35,255 nt of DNA from Pseudomonas entomophila (GTDB taxonomy: Bacteria; Pseudomonadota; Gammaproteobacteria; Pseudomonadales; Pseudomonadaceae). The notes beneath the pieces were generated by a model that was not told where the DNA came from, made no database searches, and worked only from the letters and a program-made list of their open reading frames with translations. This document shows positions 1-10,871 of the stretch, piece by piece (positions within the stretch are counted from its first letter, which is position 1; each line of letters opens with the position of its first letter). The position numbers were made by a program, and so were the translations under genes. The DNA is taken from contig NZ_JAAMQJ010000045.1 of NCBI RefSeq assembly GCF_013523125.1, forward strand, positions 1 to 35,255, read 5' to 3'.

Positions 1-337
1 GAAACCCTAACAACTTCAACCACTTGACTCGCTGCGATCTCTCGAAGCGGGAGGCGAATCATACAGCGTTACAACCTGCTGTCAACCACCTTTTTCACCG
101 CTTCCGGTCGAAACCGAAGCCCTTCCAACACCGTCTCGATTCACACAACCTGTTGATTAACAAGGCGTTTATCGTTCCGAGTGCGTTGGAAGTGGTGCGC
201 ATTATAAGGGGATCTGAACGCCCGTCAACCGTTAATTTCAAAACCCTTCACTTTTCATAGAACCTGCCGACGGTTTGCCTTCTCGCGCCAGCCGACACTA
301 TATTGCCTGCCCTGCCCTCAAAGAACGTTGTTCACTC
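1..337. other. Left-edge intergenic region, no supported gene
   Basis: I see no gene here. A 78-codon open frame (24-260) has no ribosome-binding site, a composition unlike the neighbouring genes and no recognisable domain, so I do not call it. The DNA is less GC-rich than the flanking coding DNA and has loosely similar segments, for example around 57-90 and 195-230, each ending near GTCAACC. It resembles spacer DNA seen near stable-RNA or housekeeping genes in Pseudomonas, but that is only an impression. The rhtA promoter should lie here; I found no -35/-10 pair with correct spacing. Confidence 0.5.
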
Positions 338-1225
338 ATGAGCCCCACCCCTGCGCCCGCTTCTCGTCTTCTATTACCTGTCGGCATGCTGGTATTTGCC
401 ATGGTGTCGATTCAATCCGGCGCAACCCTGGCCAAGTCCATGTTCCCGCTCGCGGGCGCACAAGGCACGACCACGCTGCGCCTGTTCTTCGCCAGTCTGA
501 TCATGCTGGCGCTGCTTCGTCCGTGGCGTGCACGCCTGAACGCCAGCGCCTGGCGCAGCGTCATCGTCTATGGCATCGCGCTGGGTGGCATGAACCTGCT
601 TTTCTATATGGCGGTGCGCAGCATCCCGCTGGGTGTTGCCGTCGCCCTCGAATTCACTGGCCCCCTGGCTGTCGCCCTGTTCGCTTCGCGCCGCCTGATC
701 GACTACGTGTGGATCGTGCTGGCCGTCGCAGGCTTGTTCATGCTCATCCCCATCGGGGCCGGGCAAGGCAGCGTTGATCTGTTCGGGGCAGCCTGTGCAC
801 TGGGCGCCGGCGCGTGCTGGGCGTTGTATATCCTGTTCGGGCAACGTGCCGGCGCCGAGCATGGCGTGCAGAGCGCCGCCCTCGGCGTGGTCATCGCCAC
901 GCTTTTCGTGGCGCCCATCGGCATCGCCCACGCTGGCGCTGCACTGCTGGATGTGTCCTTGATTCCCGTGGCAGTGGCTGTAGCGGTGCTGTCCACGGCC
1001 TTGCCCTACAGCCTGGAAATGATCGCGCTGACGCGCATGCCGGCGCGCACCTTCGGCATCTTGATGAGCGTCGAGCCAGTGGTCGCGGCCTTGGCTGGCC
1101 TGGTATTCCTGGGCGAAGTCCTTAGCAGCCTGCAGTGGCTGGCGATCGGCGCCATCATCACTGCGTCCATCGGCGCGACCCTGACCACCAACGCGTCGTC
1201 CGCCCCGCCGGTGGCGGCCGACTGA
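338..1225 (+). CDS. rhtA: RhtA-type threonine/homoserine exporter (EamA/DMT family)
   Basis: The product is a 295-residue inner-membrane carrier of the drug/metabolite transporter superfamily, the same length as E. coli RhtA (YbiF), which exports threonine and homoserine. It has about ten hydrophobic helices in two EamA repeats. Segments such as VALEFTGPLAVALF, LGAGACWALYILFGQRAGAE and STALPYSLEMIALTRMP match what I recall of RhtA almost exactly. The frame is open upstream to a TTG at 275, but the ATG at 338 gives the family length and start (MSPTPAPASR), so I use it; the ribosome-binding site is weak. The gene stands alone, with a lipoprotein gene 180 bp downstream. The family call is strong; the exact substrate is inferred. 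Confidence 0.88.
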   Translation: MSPTPAPASRLLLPVGMLVFAMVSIQSGATLAKSMFPLAGAQGTTTLRLFFASLIMLALLRPWRARLNASAWRSVIVYGIALGGMNLLFYMAVRSIPLGVAVALEFTGPLAVALFASRRLIDYVWIVLAVAGLFMLIPIGAGQGSVDLFGAACALGAGACWALYILFGQRAGAEHGVQSAALGVVIATLFVAPIGIAHAGAALLDVSLIPVAVAVAVLSTALPYSLEMIALTRMPARTFGILMSVEPVVAALAGLVFLGEVLSSLQWLAIGAIITASIGATLTTNASSAPPVAAD

Positions 1226-1405
1226 CGTGCGAGATTTGTCATTTGAAAGCCCGTGAGTCATTGTAGAACCCTGGTGGTCTATCCAAACGGTCACAAAGTT
1301 GTCATCTTCGAGGGCTCTACTGACCGCGCACGGACGCCCCGTTTTTTCAGGGAGAACGATTATCCACGAACTCCACGCCACAGGTCGGGCTGGGTAAGGA
1401 CAGGA

Positions 1406-1687
1406 ATGAAGCGGATTGTTATCGTCTTGGCCATGTTGGCGATCGCCGGGTGTGCTGCCACCGCCAAGACAGAAGTCAAACGCGGCAAGAAGGGCCTGCA
1501 CATCAACTGCAGCGGCCTGTCATCCTCCTGGGATCGCTGCTACGACAGGGCGGCCACTGCCTGCAGCAAGAAAGGCTACAGGGTGGTCGCGCGATCAGGT
1601 GATACCGACCAGGAGGAAGGCGACTACCTCTTCGGTATCAATCCAGCTGGCTATACCAGCCGCAGCATGATCGTCATCTGCAAATAG
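1406..1687 (+). CDS. Small cysteine-containing lipoprotein, unknown function
   Basis: This is a 93-residue protein with a type II signal peptide: MKR, a hydrophobic core, then the lipobox IAGC with Cys16 as the predicted lipidated residue. The residue after the Cys is Ala, not Asp, so outer-membrane sorting is expected. The mature part is short and basic (KTEVKRGKKGLHINCSG) and has four more cysteines, enough for two periplasmic disulfides. The frame extends upstream to 1253, but that stretch does not look coding, and AAGGA plus the signal peptide favour the ATG at 1406. I do not recognise the family beyond a conserved-looking GDYLFGINPAG segment near the C-terminus. It converges on the aminopeptidase gene 42 bp away. 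Confidence 0.75.
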   Translation: MKRIVIVLAMLAIAGCAATAKTEVKRGKKGLHINCSGLSSSWDRCYDRAATACSKKGYRVVARSGDTDQEEGDYLFGINPAGYTSRSMIVICK

Positions 1688-1729
1688 CTGAGGCTGACCG
1701 CTCCCTGCGTGCCGTCGAACCCTGTCCCG

Positions 1730-3538
1730 CTAGACTGCTTGCGTGCGCAGTTCAAGCCACGCTCGCGCTGCCCCCTCCACCCACGGCTGCAATCGTGCGC
1801 GCACCTGCGCGTGGTAGTCATTGAGCCATTGTCTTTCCGCCGTGCTGAGCTGCTCGATCAGCAGACAGCGCGTGTCGATCGGACACAGCGTGAGCGTTTC
1901 GAACGACAGGAACCGCCCGAACGCGCTTTCCCCTGCTTCGCGATTGACCACCAGGTTCTCGATGCGCACCCCCCACTGGTCTGGCCGATAGGTGCCTGGC
2001 TCGATCGACGTGACCATGCCAGGCAACATCGCCATGTGCGCTGCAGCACGAGCCTGGTAAGCGATGACCTGGGGTCCTTCGTGGACGTTGAGGAAGTACC
2101 CCACGCCATGACCGGTGCCATGGCCATAATCGACCTGGTCGACCCATAGCGGCGCTCGAGCGATGGCATCGAGGGCCGGCGACAGGATTCCCCGAGGGAA
2201 CACGGCACGTGACAGCGCGATGACGCCTTGCAATATGCGCGTGCAATCGCGTTTCTGCGCGTCGCTTGGCTGACCGATCGGTACCATGCGTGTGATGTCC
2301 GTGGTCCCGCCTACATACTGCGCACCCGAATCGATGAGCAGCAGCCCGTCACCCTCGATCACTGCGTGGGCCTGTTCAGTGGCGCGGTAATGAGGCATGG
2401 CGCCGTTGGCATTGAAGCCGGCAATGGTGGCGAAGCTTGGCGACACGAAGCCAGGACGCTTGCGCCTCGCCGCCATCAGCAGGGCATCGACATCGAGCTC
2501 CGTGAGGTTGCCCTGCTCCACCTGCATCTCGAATGCTGCAAAGAATTCGCATAACGCTGCGCCATCCTGCTCCATCGCTTGCCGAATCTGCCGACACTCG
2601 TGCTCAGTCTTGCAGGCCTTGGCCAAGGTCGTGGGATTGAGCGCCTCGACCTGTTGCACGGTATCGCCTAATGCGTCCAGCCAGGCGCAGGTGGTCTTGG
2701 CAGGGTCGAACAACAGACGACTGCCTGGCGGCAACGCCGAGAGGGCCTCTGTCGCCTGGTCGTAGCCCTGGAGCGTGATGCCGTCGTCATTCAAACGCTG
2801 GCGGATGGCCGGATCGATCCTGTCCTGGGCGACGAACAGCACCGCCCGTGCCTGCCCGATCAATGCGAATGCCAGGAACACCGGGTTATAAGGCACATCG
2901 CTGCCGCGCAGGTTGAACAACCAGGCGATGTCGTCGAGGGTTGCCATGAAGTGCCAGTCCGCACCGTGGTCATGCATGGCCTGCCGCAGCGAGGCCAGCT
3001 TCTGCGCACGTGGGGTGCCGGCTTCAGGGGGCAAGTGCTCGACGATAGGCGCATTCGGCAGCACAGGGCGGTCGAGCCATGCCTTGTCGAGCAGATCATG
3101 ATGGGTCATCAGCCTGGCCTGGCGCTGCGCCAAGCGTTGCCGCAACTGGCGCGCCGAAGCGAGCGACAAGGCCCTGCCATCCACAGCCACCACTTGGTCG
3201 GGCGCTGCCTGCGCCACGAGCCAGTCGAGCGCATCGGCCTGACCCGGGACCCATTTCATCAGTGTCACACCACTGTCGAGCAGCTCGCTGTGCGCTTGCT
3301 CCCAGTAGCGGCTGTCGACCCAGAGACCGGCAAAGGCATGCGTGACCACCAAGGTGCCCACGGACCCGGTGAAGCCTGACAGCCAGCGACGGCACTGCCA
3401 GTACTCGGGCAGGTATTCGGACAGATGAGGGTCGGCAGACGGTACCAGCAGGGCCTGTACGCCTCGCTGGCTCATCAGTTCCCGGACCCGTGCAAGCCGG
3501 GCGGGTATGACAGAAGGGGGGACGGCCTCGGTATTCAT
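1730..3538 (-). CDS. Aminopeptidase P family protein (M24B, Xaa-Pro aminopeptidase)
   Basis: This 602-residue cytosolic metallopeptidase is predicted to cleave the N-terminal residue from Xaa-Pro peptides. It has the long three-domain layout of the XPNPEP1 type: two creatinase-like N-terminal domains (about 1-310), the M24 pita-bread domain (about 315-535), and a short C-terminal domain. All five metal ligands are visible: Asp403 (LLIDSG), Asp414 (TTDITR), His477 (GTGHGVG), Glu513 (SIEPG) and Glu527 (VRIENL), with the usual 11-residue spacing of the two Asp. The frame stays open to 3712, but the ATG at 3538 is preceded by AGGAG (3543-3547) and is the clear start. It is distinct from the shorter ~444-residue PepP, so I give no symbol. 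It is divergent from the Mrp operon. Confidence 0.88.
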   Translation of the reverse strand: MNTEAVPPSVIPARLARVRELMSQRGVQALLVPSADPHLSEYLPEYWQCRRWLSGFTGSVGTLVVTHAFAGLWVDSRYWEQAHSELLDSGVTLMKWVPGQADALDWLVAQAAPDQVVAVDGRALSLASARQLRQRLAQRQARLMTHHDLLDKAWLDRPVLPNAPIVEHLPPEAGTPRAQKLASLRQAMHDHGADWHFMATLDDIAWLFNLRGSDVPYNPVFLAFALIGQARAVLFVAQDRIDPAIRQRLNDDGITLQGYDQATEALSALPPGSRLLFDPAKTTCAWLDALGDTVQQVEALNPTTLAKACKTEHECRQIRQAMEQDGAALCEFFAAFEMQVEQGNLTELDVDALLMAARRKRPGFVSPSFATIAGFNANGAMPHYRATEQAHAVIEGDGLLLIDSGAQYVGGTTDITRMVPIGQPSDAQKRDCTRILQGVIALSRAVFPRGILSPALDAIARAPLWVDQVDYGHGTGHGVGYFLNVHEGPQVIAYQARAAAHMAMLPGMVTSIEPGTYRPDQWGVRIENLVVNREAGESAFGRFLSFETLTLCPIDTRCLLIEQLSTAERQWLNDYHAQVRARLQPWVEGAARAWLELRTQAV

Positions 3539-3573
3539 GGGTGCTCCTGCGCCAAGTCGAAAGGTCGGCCCTG

Positions 3574-3602
3574 ATAATGGAGCAGCGCGCACGGCGTCGC
3601 AA
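3574..3602 (-). promoter_or_regulatory. Candidate sigma-70 promoter for the aminopeptidase P gene
   Basis: On the minus strand TTGCGA (3602-3597) and CATTAT (3579-3574) are separated by 17 bp. Each hexamer matches consensus at 4 of 6 positions. The expected start near 3567 would leave a leader of about 29 nt before the AGGAG and ATG at 3538. Confidence 0.45.
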
Positions 3603-3781
3603 CGCACCTCGGCCCGTGCAGTACGAATGAACCTCACGCAGCCCGTCGAGTCAGCATGAATGGCCTGCAGCTGCTGGCAGCAGTCGAGGCGACGACGCCT
3701 GGCCATCGGCAATTGAAATTAAATGTTATAAAAAACCCCCTCACGCCTACGTATTTACACGCTTGTGGTGTCGCTTGCAGG

Positions 3782-3810
3782 TTGGTGATGGCGGCCACCA
3801 CACGTATGAT
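3782..3810 (+). promoter_or_regulatory. Candidate sigma-70 promoter for the Mrp operon
   Basis: TTGGTG (3782-3787) and TATGAT (3805-3810, 5 of 6 to consensus) are separated by 17 bp, placing the start about 24 nt before the ATG at 3841. The rest of the 302-bp divergent spacer 3539-3840 has the opposing promoter and an AT-rich patch (3711-3736) with no better-spaced promoter. Confidence 0.42.
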
Positions 3811-3840
3811 TCTGGCAAACCTTTTGCAGACTGGGACGCT

Positions 3841-6755
<2,915 letters not shown>

Positions 6756-6756
<1 letters not shown>

Positions 6757-7100
6757 TGGAAGAAGTCATCGCCGTCGCCATCGGTGTCCTGGCCGCCTCG
6801 GGTGTCTGGCTCATCCTGCGCCCTCGGACCTACCAGGTCATCATGGGGCTCTGCCTGCTGTCCTATGGCGTCAACCTGTTCATCTTCAGCATGGGCAGCC
6901 TGTTCATCGGCAAGGAGCCCATCATCAAGGACGGCCTCCCGCAGGATTTGTTGCACTACACCGACCCCCTGCCCCAGGCGCTGGTATTGACCGCCATCGT
7001 CATCAGCTTCGCCATGACGGCGTTGTTCCTGGTGGTGATGCTCGCGTCGCGCGGCCTGACCGGGACCGACCACGTCGATGGCCGGGAGCGTGAGGAATGA
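6756..7100 (+). CDS. mrpC: Mrp antiporter subunit C
   Basis: The 114-residue product has three predicted membrane helices and resembles NuoK/ND4L, the family of MrpC. The helix pair around YQVIMGLCLLSYGVNLFIF and the DPLPQALVLTAIVISFAMTA stretch are typical. The ATG overlaps the mrpA stop (TGATG at 6754-6758) and has AGGAG at 6744-6748, so the start is secure although the frame is open far upstream. In the complex it packs between A and D in the proton-handling part. Confidence 0.92.
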
Positions 7101-8776
7101 GCGACATGAATCATCTCATCGTCGCGCCCGTGCTGTTGCCGCTGTTGACCGCCGCGTTGCTGCTGCTGATCGGCGAAAAGCATCGCCCCCTCAAGGCGCG
7201 CCTCAACCTACTGTCGACCTTGCTGGGCCTGGGGGTGGCCATGACGCTGCTGTTCTGGGTACGCGCGCACGGGCAGGCCGAATCGATCGGGGTCTACCTG
7301 CCGGGCAACTGGCCGGCGCCGTTCGGCATCGTCCTGGTGGTGGATCACCTGTCGGCCTTGATGACTACACTGACCGGCGTGATTGCCGTGTGTGCGCTGC
7401 TGTTCGCCCGTGCCCGATGGGACGCTGCAGGCGCCAGTTTCCACGCCCTGTTCCAAATCCAGTTGATGGGGCTATACGGGGCCTTCCTGACGGGTGATCT
7501 GTTCAACCTGTTCGTGTTCTTCGAGGTGCTGCTGGCCGCGTCCTACGGGCTGCTGCTGCACGGCTCCGGCCGTGCGCGGGTCAAGGCGGGGTTGCACTAC
7601 ATTGCCATCAATCTGTTCGCTTCGTCTCTGTTCCTGATTGGCGCTGCCATGCTGTACGGGGTGACGGGCACCCTCAACCTGGCCGACCTGGCGGTGAAGA
7701 TTCCTCTGGTGCCAGAAGCTGATCGCGGTTTGCTGCATGCCGGTGCGGCCATCCTGGCCACCGCCTTCCTCACCAAGGCAGGCGTCTGGCCTCTGAACTT
7801 CTGGCTAGTGCCGGCATACGCTTCAGCAAGCGCGCCTGTCGCGGCCTTGTTCGCCATCATGACCAAGGTGGGCCTCTATGCGGTGCTGCGCGTCTGGACA
7901 CTGCTGTTCTCCGCGCAAGCCGGCGCTTCGGCCTTTTTCGGCGGGCAGTGGCTAGTGTATGGCGGGTTGGTCACGCTGGCCGTGGCCGCTGTCTCGATGC
8001 TGGCAGCGCAGCGTCTGGAACGCATGGCCGCCCTGAGCATCCTGGTGTCGGCCGGTACCCTGATCGCAGCCGTCGGTTTCGGGCAGCCTATCCTGATCGG
8101 CAGTGCGCTGTTCTATCTGGTCAGCTCGACCTTGGCCCTGTGCGCCCTGTTCTTGCTGGCCGAGCTGATCGAGCGCTCACGCTCGGTCAACGAGATGCCG
8201 CTGGACGAGGAGGAAGGGCCGATTCCGGCACTGCTCGAATCGCTGCACCCGCCCAAGGGCATCAACCTGGACGACGAGCAGAAAGCCGTAATCGGCCAGG
8301 TGATTCCGTGGACGATGGCCTTTTTGGGCTTTGGTTTCATCGGCTGTGCATTGTTGATCATCGGCATGCCGCCGCTGTCCGGTTTCATCGCCAAGCTCGG
8401 CTTGATCAGCGCCCTGTTCAACCCGGCCGGGCTGGGCATGCCCACCCCGACGCCCCTCAGCGCCAGTGGCTGGATGCTGGTGATCCTGCTGATCCTGTCA
8501 GGCTTGGCGTCGCTGATCGCCTTCGGTCGTATCGGCATCCAGCGTTTCTGGAAACCGGAAGAACGCCCCTTGCCCGTCCTGCGACGTTTCGAATGCCTGC
8601 CGATCGCCATCCTGCTCGCCCTGTGCATCGGCCTGAGCCTCAGGGCCGAACCCCTGTTGCGTTACACCCAGGACGCAGCCGCGCAACTGAGCGCGCCCAA
8701 GAACTACATCAATGCCGTCATGAGTACGCGTCCGATTCCAGGCCCTACTTCACTCGCTGCAGAGGCCACACCATGA
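7097..8776 (+). CDS. mrpD: Mrp antiporter subunit D
   Basis: This 559-residue membrane protein is of the NuoN/NuoM type, the second antiporter-like channel of the complex. The family signature is clear: ATAFLTKAGVWPLNFWLVPA followed by APVAALFAIMTKVGLYAVLR, containing the two conserved Lys. A polar cytoplasmic insertion (around RSRSVNEMPLDEEEG to LDDEQKAVIG) sits between late helices. The start overlaps the mrpC stop by ATGA (7097-7100); an alternative ATG three codons on (7106) has a slightly better spaced GTGAGGA, so the true start is one of these two. The stop overlaps mrpE by ATGA. Confidence 0.92.
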   Translation: MSDMNHLIVAPVLLPLLTAALLLLIGEKHRPLKARLNLLSTLLGLGVAMTLLFWVRAHGQAESIGVYLPGNWPAPFGIVLVVDHLSALMTTLTGVIAVCALLFARARWDAAGASFHALFQIQLMGLYGAFLTGDLFNLFVFFEVLLAASYGLLLHGSGRARVKAGLHYIAINLFASSLFLIGAAMLYGVTGTLNLADLAVKIPLVPEADRGLLHAGAAILATAFLTKAGVWPLNFWLVPAYASASAPVAALFAIMTKVGLYAVLRVWTLLFSAQAGASAFFGGQWLVYGGLVTLAVAAVSMLAAQRLERMAALSILVSAGTLIAAVGFGQPILIGSALFYLVSSTLALCALFLLAELIERSRSVNEMPLDEEEGPIPALLESLHPPKGINLDDEQKAVIGQVIPWTMAFLGFGFIGCALLIIGMPPLSGFIAKLGLISALFNPAGLGMPTPTPLSASGWMLVILLILSGLASLIAFGRIGIQRFWKPEERPLPVLRRFECLPIAILLALCIGLSLRAEPLLRYTQDAAAQLSAPKNYINAVMSTRPIPGPTSLAAEATP

Positions 8777-9264
8777 AGCGGCTATTTCCTGCACCACTGC
8801 TCTCGTTGGCACTGCTGCTGCTATGGCTGATGCTCAACGTGTCGGTCAGCCCTGGGCAGATTCTGCTCGGCATCGCATTGGGCGTCCTGGCACCCCTGCT
8901 GCTTGCACCGTTGCGTCCGCAGCAGGCACGCATCCGTCGCCCGGCAGTGATCCTGCGCCTACTGGGGCGTGTCGGCCTGGATGTCATTCTGTCGAATCTG
9001 CAAGTCGCGCGCGGCGTGCTCAGGATGCGCAAGCGTCCGCCTCGCTCGGTGTTCATCCATGTCCCGCTGGACCTGCGCAATGCCCACGGCCTGGCGGCCC
9101 TGTCGATGATCACCACGGTGGTGCCGGGTACCATCTGGTGCGAGCTGGCACTGGACCGCAGCCAGCTGTTGATGCATGTATTCGACCTGAGCATGGAAGA
9201 ACACGTGTTCGTCGAACACTTCAAACGCATCTACGAACGCCCACTCATGGAGATCTTCGAATGA
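8773..9264 (+). CDS. mrpE: Mrp antiporter subunit E
   Basis: The 163-residue product has N-terminal hydrophobic helices (SLALLLLWLMLNVSVS and ILLGIALGVLAPLLLAPL) and a soluble C-terminal part with TTVVPGTIWCEL, the sequence typical of MrpE/MnhE. It is an accessory subunit needed for assembly. The start codon lies within the ATGA overlap with mrpD (8773-8776); the upstream open frame is a shadow of mrpD. Length fits the family (about 155-165). Confidence 0.92.
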   Translation: MKRLFPAPLLSLALLLLWLMLNVSVSPGQILLGIALGVLAPLLLAPLRPQQARIRRPAVILRLLGRVGLDVILSNLQVARGVLRMRKRPPRSVFIHVPLDLRNAHGLAALSMITTVVPGTIWCELALDRSQLLMHVFDLSMEEHVFVEHFKRIYERPLMEIFE

Positions 9265-9539
9265 TCGGCCTATTGCCCAGCGCCCTGATCGTCAGCCTGT
9301 TCATCTTCATCATCGCCATGGCGCTGGCGCTGGTCAGGCTGTTCCGCGGTCCGTCGGCGCAGGACCGGGTACTGGCGCTGGATTACCTGTACATCCTGGC
9401 GATGCTGACCATGCTGGTGCTGGGCATACGCTATGCGAGCGACACCTATTTCGAAGGTGCCTTGCTGATCGCGTTGTTCGGTTTCGTCGGCTCGTTCGCC
9501 CTGGGCAAGTTTCTGTTGCGTGGAGAAGTGATCGAATGA
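9261..9539 (+). CDS. mrpF: Mrp antiporter subunit F
   Basis: This 92-residue small membrane subunit has three helices. The family signature VRLFRGPSAQDRVLALDYL follows the first helix. The start is the ATGA overlap with mrpE (9261-9264) and the stop overlaps mrpG (9536-9539). The tight coupling implies translation in step with its neighbours, as expected for subunits made in fixed ratio. Confidence 0.92.
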   Translation: MIGLLPSALIVSLFIFIIAMALALVRLFRGPSAQDRVLALDYLYILAMLTMLVLGIRYASDTYFEGALLIALFGFVGSFALGKFLLRGEVIE

Positions 9540-9901
9540 ATGAAGCCACGGTACTGCCCTTTTGGCTGGACCTCGCGATGTCGGCCTTGCTGATCACTGG
9601 CAGCCTGTTCGCGCTGATCGGTGCGTTCGGCCTGGTCAGGCTCAAGGATTACTTCCAGCGCATGCATCCGCCCGCCTTGGCCTCGACCCTTGGCGCCTGG
9701 TGCATCGCGCTGGCCTCGATCCTGTACTTCTCCTGGCTCAAGGAAGCCCCCGTGCTGCATGCATGGCTGATTCCCGTGCTGTTGTCACTCACGGTACCCG
9801 TCACGACGCTGTTGCTTGCCCGTGCAGCGCTGTTTCGAAAGCGTGCGGCAGGCGACGATGTCCCCGCGGAAATCAGCGACGGCGATCGCAGCGGCAACTG
9901 A
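9536..9901 (+). CDS. mrpG: Mrp antiporter subunit G
   Basis: The 121-residue product has three membrane helices and the MrpG signature FGLVRLKDYFQRMHPPALAS. A short charged tail (RKRAAGDDVPAEISDGDRSG) follows the last helix. It starts in the ATGA overlap with mrpF and is the last gene of the operon. A GC-rich hairpin begins at its stop codon (9900-9919). Confidence 0.92.
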   Translation: MNEATVLPFWLDLAMSALLITGSLFALIGAFGLVRLKDYFQRMHPPALASTLGAWCIALASILYFSWLKEAPVLHAWLIPVLLSLTVPVTTLLLARAALFRKRAAGDDVPAEISDGDRSGN

Positions 9902-9919
9902 GCACGGCGCACCGTGCTC
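9900..9919. terminator. Perfect 8-bp hairpin between mrpG and the convergent gene
   Basis: GAGCACGG (9900-9907), loop CGCA, CCGTGCTC (9912-9919). It starts inside the mrpG stop codon and lies in the 33-bp spacer between convergent genes. No T-run follows on either strand, so it is not a canonical intrinsic terminator, but its place suggests a shared transcript-end structure. Confidence 0.45.
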
Positions 9920-9934
9920 CTCGACGCCACCGAT

Positions 9935-10405
9935 CTATTCGCTGGCCTTGAACGTCGTCAGTTCGCCCTTGCGCCATTTGGCGACCTTGCCAGTAACGGC
10001 CTTGAGGGTCTTGGCCAGCCCTTCGCGCAGTTGCTCGTGCGCCGCGAACACCAGCACGGCCGTGTGAGCCTCGCGAAACACGATGCCTTCCCCTTCCGAT
10101 GTGGAGACGTACGCATAGTCGCCTACGCCATACACGCTCAGCTTGATGTCGCGGAAACGGATATCCAGTTTGCCTCCGTCGCGGCTTGGCAACACCGCCG
10201 CGCGGAAGTGGTCGCCTACCTTCAGTTCCAGCCGTTGTTTGTCATCGACCACCAACGCGCTGTCCGTATCGATTTCTGCCATGTAGAGACCTTCGGCATT
10301 CTGCTCGGTCACGTACACGTAACGCCCTTGAAACTGCTTGACCAGTTTGGCCCGCAAATCACCCAACACGAACAGCGCGTGGGTATCCAGAGTACTGACT
10401 GCCAA
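9935..10405 (-). CDS. Conserved hypothetical protein, start TTG favoured
   Basis: I do not recognise a named domain. The product (156 residues from the TTG) looks like a soluble cytoplasmic protein: a beta-rich middle with alternating charged and hydrophobic residues (KVGDHFRAAVL, GKLDIRFRDIKLSVYG) and a basic helical C-terminus (EGLAKTLKAVTGKVAKWRKG). The frame is open to a GTG at 10420 (161 residues), but TCCTC at 10414-10418 is a GAGGA ribosome site on this strand, 8 nt before the TTG at 10405 and overlapping the GTG option. I therefore favour MAVSTLDTHALFVL as the N-terminus. It converges on mrpG. Confidence 0.72.
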   Translation of the reverse strand: MAVSTLDTHALFVLGDLRAKLVKQFQGRYVYVTEQNAEGLYMAEIDTDSALVVDDKQRLELKVGDHFRAAVLPSRDGGKLDIRFRDIKLSVYGVGDYAYVSTSEGEGIVFREAHTAVLVFAAHEQLREGLAKTLKAVTGKVAKWRKGELTTFKASE

Positions 10406-10702
10406 TGAACAATTCCTCACATCAGGTCTATCCCGTGCCTCGCGAACAGACGAATGCTAAAGCGACGGTGCTTCAATCGAAGATAAGGGGTCGGCGTCCC
10501 ATCGTCTGTACATATTGGCAACAGCGGACGCAGGAAAACTGACGGGTGCCAGCACGCTTTTGCCAAGGAGCGGACGTCGTCGAATGCGTTGTTCGACGTC
10601 GCCAGATACGACATCACAACGGCCAAAAGATGCAATAGATAGGCGCCCGCTGACTCATCCAAAGCGCCCCTTCGTCAGGAGGCGCATGGCAAGGAGAGGA
10701 CT

Positions 10703-10774
10703 ATGCCCGAAAACAGCGAAACCCGTCGAGCGACTTCAAGGATTTCTCATGCCAGCAAGGGGGGCTTGCCCTAG
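10703..10774 (+). CDS. Possible 23-residue mini-ORF with strong ribosome-binding site
   Basis: The ATG at 10703 follows AAGGAGAGGA by two bases (core AAGGAG about 6 nt away) and encodes MPENSETRRATSRISHASKG plus three residues, ending at TAG 10772-10774. It is hydrophilic with no membrane segment. A hairpin (10664-10685) lies just upstream of the ribosome site. Nothing downstream on this strand is a known gene, so a leader-peptide role is not obvious. Reported because the initiation region is better than that of several real genes here, but a chance occurrence is likely. Confidence 0.22.
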   Translation: MPENSETRRATSRISHASKGGLP

Positions 10775-10839
10775 GCCTAGGCCTCGCCTCGTGTCGAAAT
10801 GATCCTTGCCGGCGTGAATGTCTTTCATAATACCGGACA

Positions 10840-10866
10840 GGTGGCTTGCGAAGCACGCATGCCACC
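10840..10866 (-). terminator. Hairpin directly downstream of the dksA paralogue
   Basis: GGTGGC-T-TGCG / CGCA-T-GCCACC makes a ten-pair stem with one T:T mismatch around loop AAGCA, starting 5 nt after the stop of the minus-strand DksA gene. There is no T-run right after the stem on the minus strand (TGTCCGG follows), so it may terminate weakly or protect the 3' end. Confidence 0.5.
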
Positions 10867-10871
10867 CTCGA

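Larger units (their letters stand above)
10406..10871. other. Gene-poor spacer with inverted repeats and a possible mini-ORF
   Basis: Open frames of 81 codons (minus, 10417-10662) and 95 codons (plus, 10515-10802) lack convincing starts and known domains. Visible structure: an imperfect hairpin GCGCCCCT/AGGAGGCGC at 10664-10685; a strong purine-rich site AAGGAGAGGA at 10691-10700 before a 23-codon frame at 10703-10774; a weak hairpin GCAAG/CTTGC at 10755-10769; and a 12-bp perfect palindrome, two tandem CCTAGG, at 10770-10781. No tRNA or rRNA is evident. A small RNA is possible but not shown. Confidence 0.4.

Noticed and set aside
24..260. 78-codon plus-strand frame at the left edge
   Set aside because: No ribosome site, no domain and non-coding-like composition.
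1243..1269. TTGAAA and TAGAAC as a promoter for the lipoprotein gene
   Set aside because: The spacer is 15 bp and the leader would be over 130 nt; too weak to list.
374..1501. 375-codon minus-strand frame opposite rhtA
   Set aside because: Antisense to a clear RhtA gene, low-complexity Gln/His/Arg composition.
3711..3736. AT-rich patch with TTGAAA and TATAAA as the Mrp promoter
   Set aside because: The hexamers are only 8 bp apart; a properly spaced pair lies closer to the gene (3782-3810).
10417..10662. 81-codon minus-strand frame upstream of the hypothetical gene
   Set aside because: AAGGGG lies near its ATG, but the composition looks non-coding and it would overlap the ribosome site of the next gene; not enough support.
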